Positions 5,979-6,516 of a stretch of 6,516 nucleotides of DNA are shown piece after piece. The DNA comes from Planctomycetota bacterium (GTDB lineage Bacteria > Planctomycetota > Brocadiia > JAJRTI01), in assembly GCA_024278415.1 (NCBI GenBank), contig JAJRTI010000371.1, positions 1 to 6,516 on the forward strand. The letters are read 5' to 3'. Below the pieces are notes generated by a model. It did no database searches. It was not told the origin of the DNA and worked only from the letters and a program-made list of their open reading frames with translations. Positions within the stretch are counted from its first letter, which is position 1. Every line of letters begins with the position of its first letter. The translations under genes were made by a program, and so were the position numbers.

Positions 5979-6008
5979 TTGACACAATGCAACACATTGC
6001 TGCATATT
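5979..6008 (+). promoter_or_regulatory. Sigma70-type promoter for the TPR gene
   Basis: A perfect TTGACA (5979-5984) is followed after 18 nt by CATATT (6003-6008; four of six matches). A start near 6015 would leave about 55 nt to the ATG at 6071, or about 160 nt to the GTG at 6175. The spacer and -10 are covered by two small palindromes. Confidence 0.5.
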
Positions 6009-6012
6009 GCAG
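5985..6012. promoter_or_regulatory. Palindromes overlapping the TPR-gene promoter
   Basis: CAATG-CAACA-CATTG (5985-5999) is directly followed by CTGCA-TAT-TGCAG (6000-6012). The two abutting inverted repeats fill the spacer and -10 of the promoter at 5979-6008, the usual location of a repressor operator. Arms are only five bases, so chance is possible. Confidence 0.35.
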
Positions 6013-6070
6013 TTCACGATGCGGCTTGACCGATCATCGTGTTCCGAGGCTGTGCAGTGAGGGATTTGTG

Positions 6071-6151
6071 ATGCAGCATGTGCCACGCGACAGGGACGGA
6101 ATGTCGCAGGCCAATCAGGCCGTGCTGGCCCAGTTCTTGCGGGGGGGGTAG
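6071..6151 (+). other. 26-codon frame, possible displaced start of the TPR gene
   Basis: ATG at 6071 is preceded by GAGGG at a good ribosome-binding distance and opens a frame, MQHVPRDRDGMSQANQAVLA and six further residues, that stops at the TAG of 6149-6151 directly after a G8 run (6141-6148). One additional G in that run would join it without a stop to the downstream TPR frame. Its codons are strongly G/C-ending, as expected for a gene here. It may therefore be the true N terminus separated by a homopolymer error or a programmed or phase-variable shift, or simply a chance short frame or leader peptide. Confidence 0.3.
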
Positions 6152-6174
6152 CATTCTCTCTATTGGCCGCGGGC

Positions 6175-6516
6175 GTGGGGGAGCGCACCAAGAAGCGGAA
6201 GCATCGCGCCACAATTAGGGCTCGGAGGCCCACGATCGCGACAGGGCGCATGGCGGCTCTTGTGCTCGCCATCTGCTGCCAGGGCGGGCTGCACGCCAAA
6301 GGAGCGTTTCTCGCAGATGGCCTTGCACGGCTCAAGAGCGGACACTACATCGGAGCAGAGGAACTGTTGAAGAAGGCCGTGCAGGCCGCACCTCAGTCGG
6401 CTCAGGCGTTGCGCTTTCTCGCTCAAGCCCAAGAGGGCAATTGGGAATGGGCGGCCGCGGCAGACACGACAGAACGCCTCGCCGCGCTGCACCTGCGGGA
6501 TGAAGCGGCGATCCGG
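6175..6516 (+). CDS. Exported TPR-repeat protein, N-terminal part (runs off the window)
   Basis: The first 114 codons are seen; no stop occurs before the window edge. The frame is open from 6061. Starting at GTG 6175 gives a very basic segment (RTKKRKHRATIRARR), then a hydrophobic stretch MAALVLAIC followed by CQGGLHA (26-41), as in a long-n-region signal peptide or membrane anchor. ATG 6250 is an alternative start but would leave the hydrophobic stretch without its positive charges, and neither has a good Shine-Dalgarno. Residues about 42-75 match a TPR unit: G49, A61, L65, A68 and P73 fall at consensus positions 8, 20, 24, 27 and 32. A second unit begins about 76 (ALRFLAQAQEGNWEWAAAA). TPR proteins mediate protein-protein contacts; the specific role cannot be told from this fragment. 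Confidence 0.65.
   Translation, partial: MGERTKKRKHRATIRARRPTIATGRMAALVLAICCQGGLHAKGAFLADGLARLKSGHYIGAEELLKKAVQAAPQSAQALRFLAQAQEGNWEWAAAADTTERLAALHLRDEAAIR

Larger units (their letters stand above)
5658..6174. other. Divergent intergenic region with promoters and hairpins
   Basis: No complete gene is supported in this 517-bp stretch between the secreted-protein gene (minus) and the TPR gene (plus). It contains a minus-strand promoter, a plus-strand promoter, three hairpins (5775-5792, 5807-5850 and a small one at 5894-5904) and a 26-codon frame (6071-6151) that may be a displaced beginning of the TPR gene. Overlapping longer frames on both strands are Arg/Pro-rich without recognisable domains and are treated as spurious. 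Confidence 0.5.

Noticed and set aside
5730..6335. 201-codon minus-strand frame between the divergent genes
   Set aside because: Pro/Arg-rich, runs through three hairpins and the promoters and is antisense to the TPR gene; no similarity recognised.

Overview
This is a GC-rich stretch of bacterial chromosome with three clear genes on the minus strand and the beginning of a fourth on the plus strand. No marker gives a firm taxonomic placement. The Rho core has the wording 'SGGLDATALQIP...IFGSARNVEGGG'. The large secreted beta-propeller/LamG protein and the dense structured intergenic repeats also fit Planctomycetota or a neighbouring PVC-like or candidate phylum. This placement is an inference from memory of those families, not from a search.

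Layout, left to right. Positions 1-349 are non-coding as far as I can see and hold a REP-like double hairpin (48-108). The transcription terminator gene rho follows (350-1930, minus); its product has a long Arg/Asp/Tyr-rich N-terminal tail partly built from 45-bp tandem repeats. Next comes a 556-bp gap (1931-2486). It contains a good minus-strand promoter (TTGCCA-N18-TATACT) with two A7 tracts just upstream, which would give rho a leader of about 470 nt with several inverted repeats. A NIF3/DUF34-family metal protein (2487-3251, minus) lies beyond it. A 252-bp spacer (3252-3503) with two structured repeats separates this from a 717-residue secreted protein (3504-5657, minus) made of a beta-propeller glycosidase-like domain, a beta-sandwich linker and a LamG-like domain. 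A divergent intergenic region (5658-6174) carries a promoter for the secreted protein, a cruciform-like repeat, and a plus-strand promoter overlapped by small palindromes. The window ends inside a plus-strand gene with a hydrophobic export segment and TPR repeats (6175-6516).

The genes do not form an obvious pathway. rho and the NIF3-family gene are housekeeping or conserved-unknown genes, and the secreted protein probably acts on extracellular glycans. I found no CRISPR array, transposase, phage gene, tRNA or rRNA. I see no convincing new multi-gene system. The points most worth a second look are the repeat-built Rho tail, the inferred structured rho leader, the dispersed hairpin elements, and a possible frameshift at a G8 run near the start of the TPR gene.
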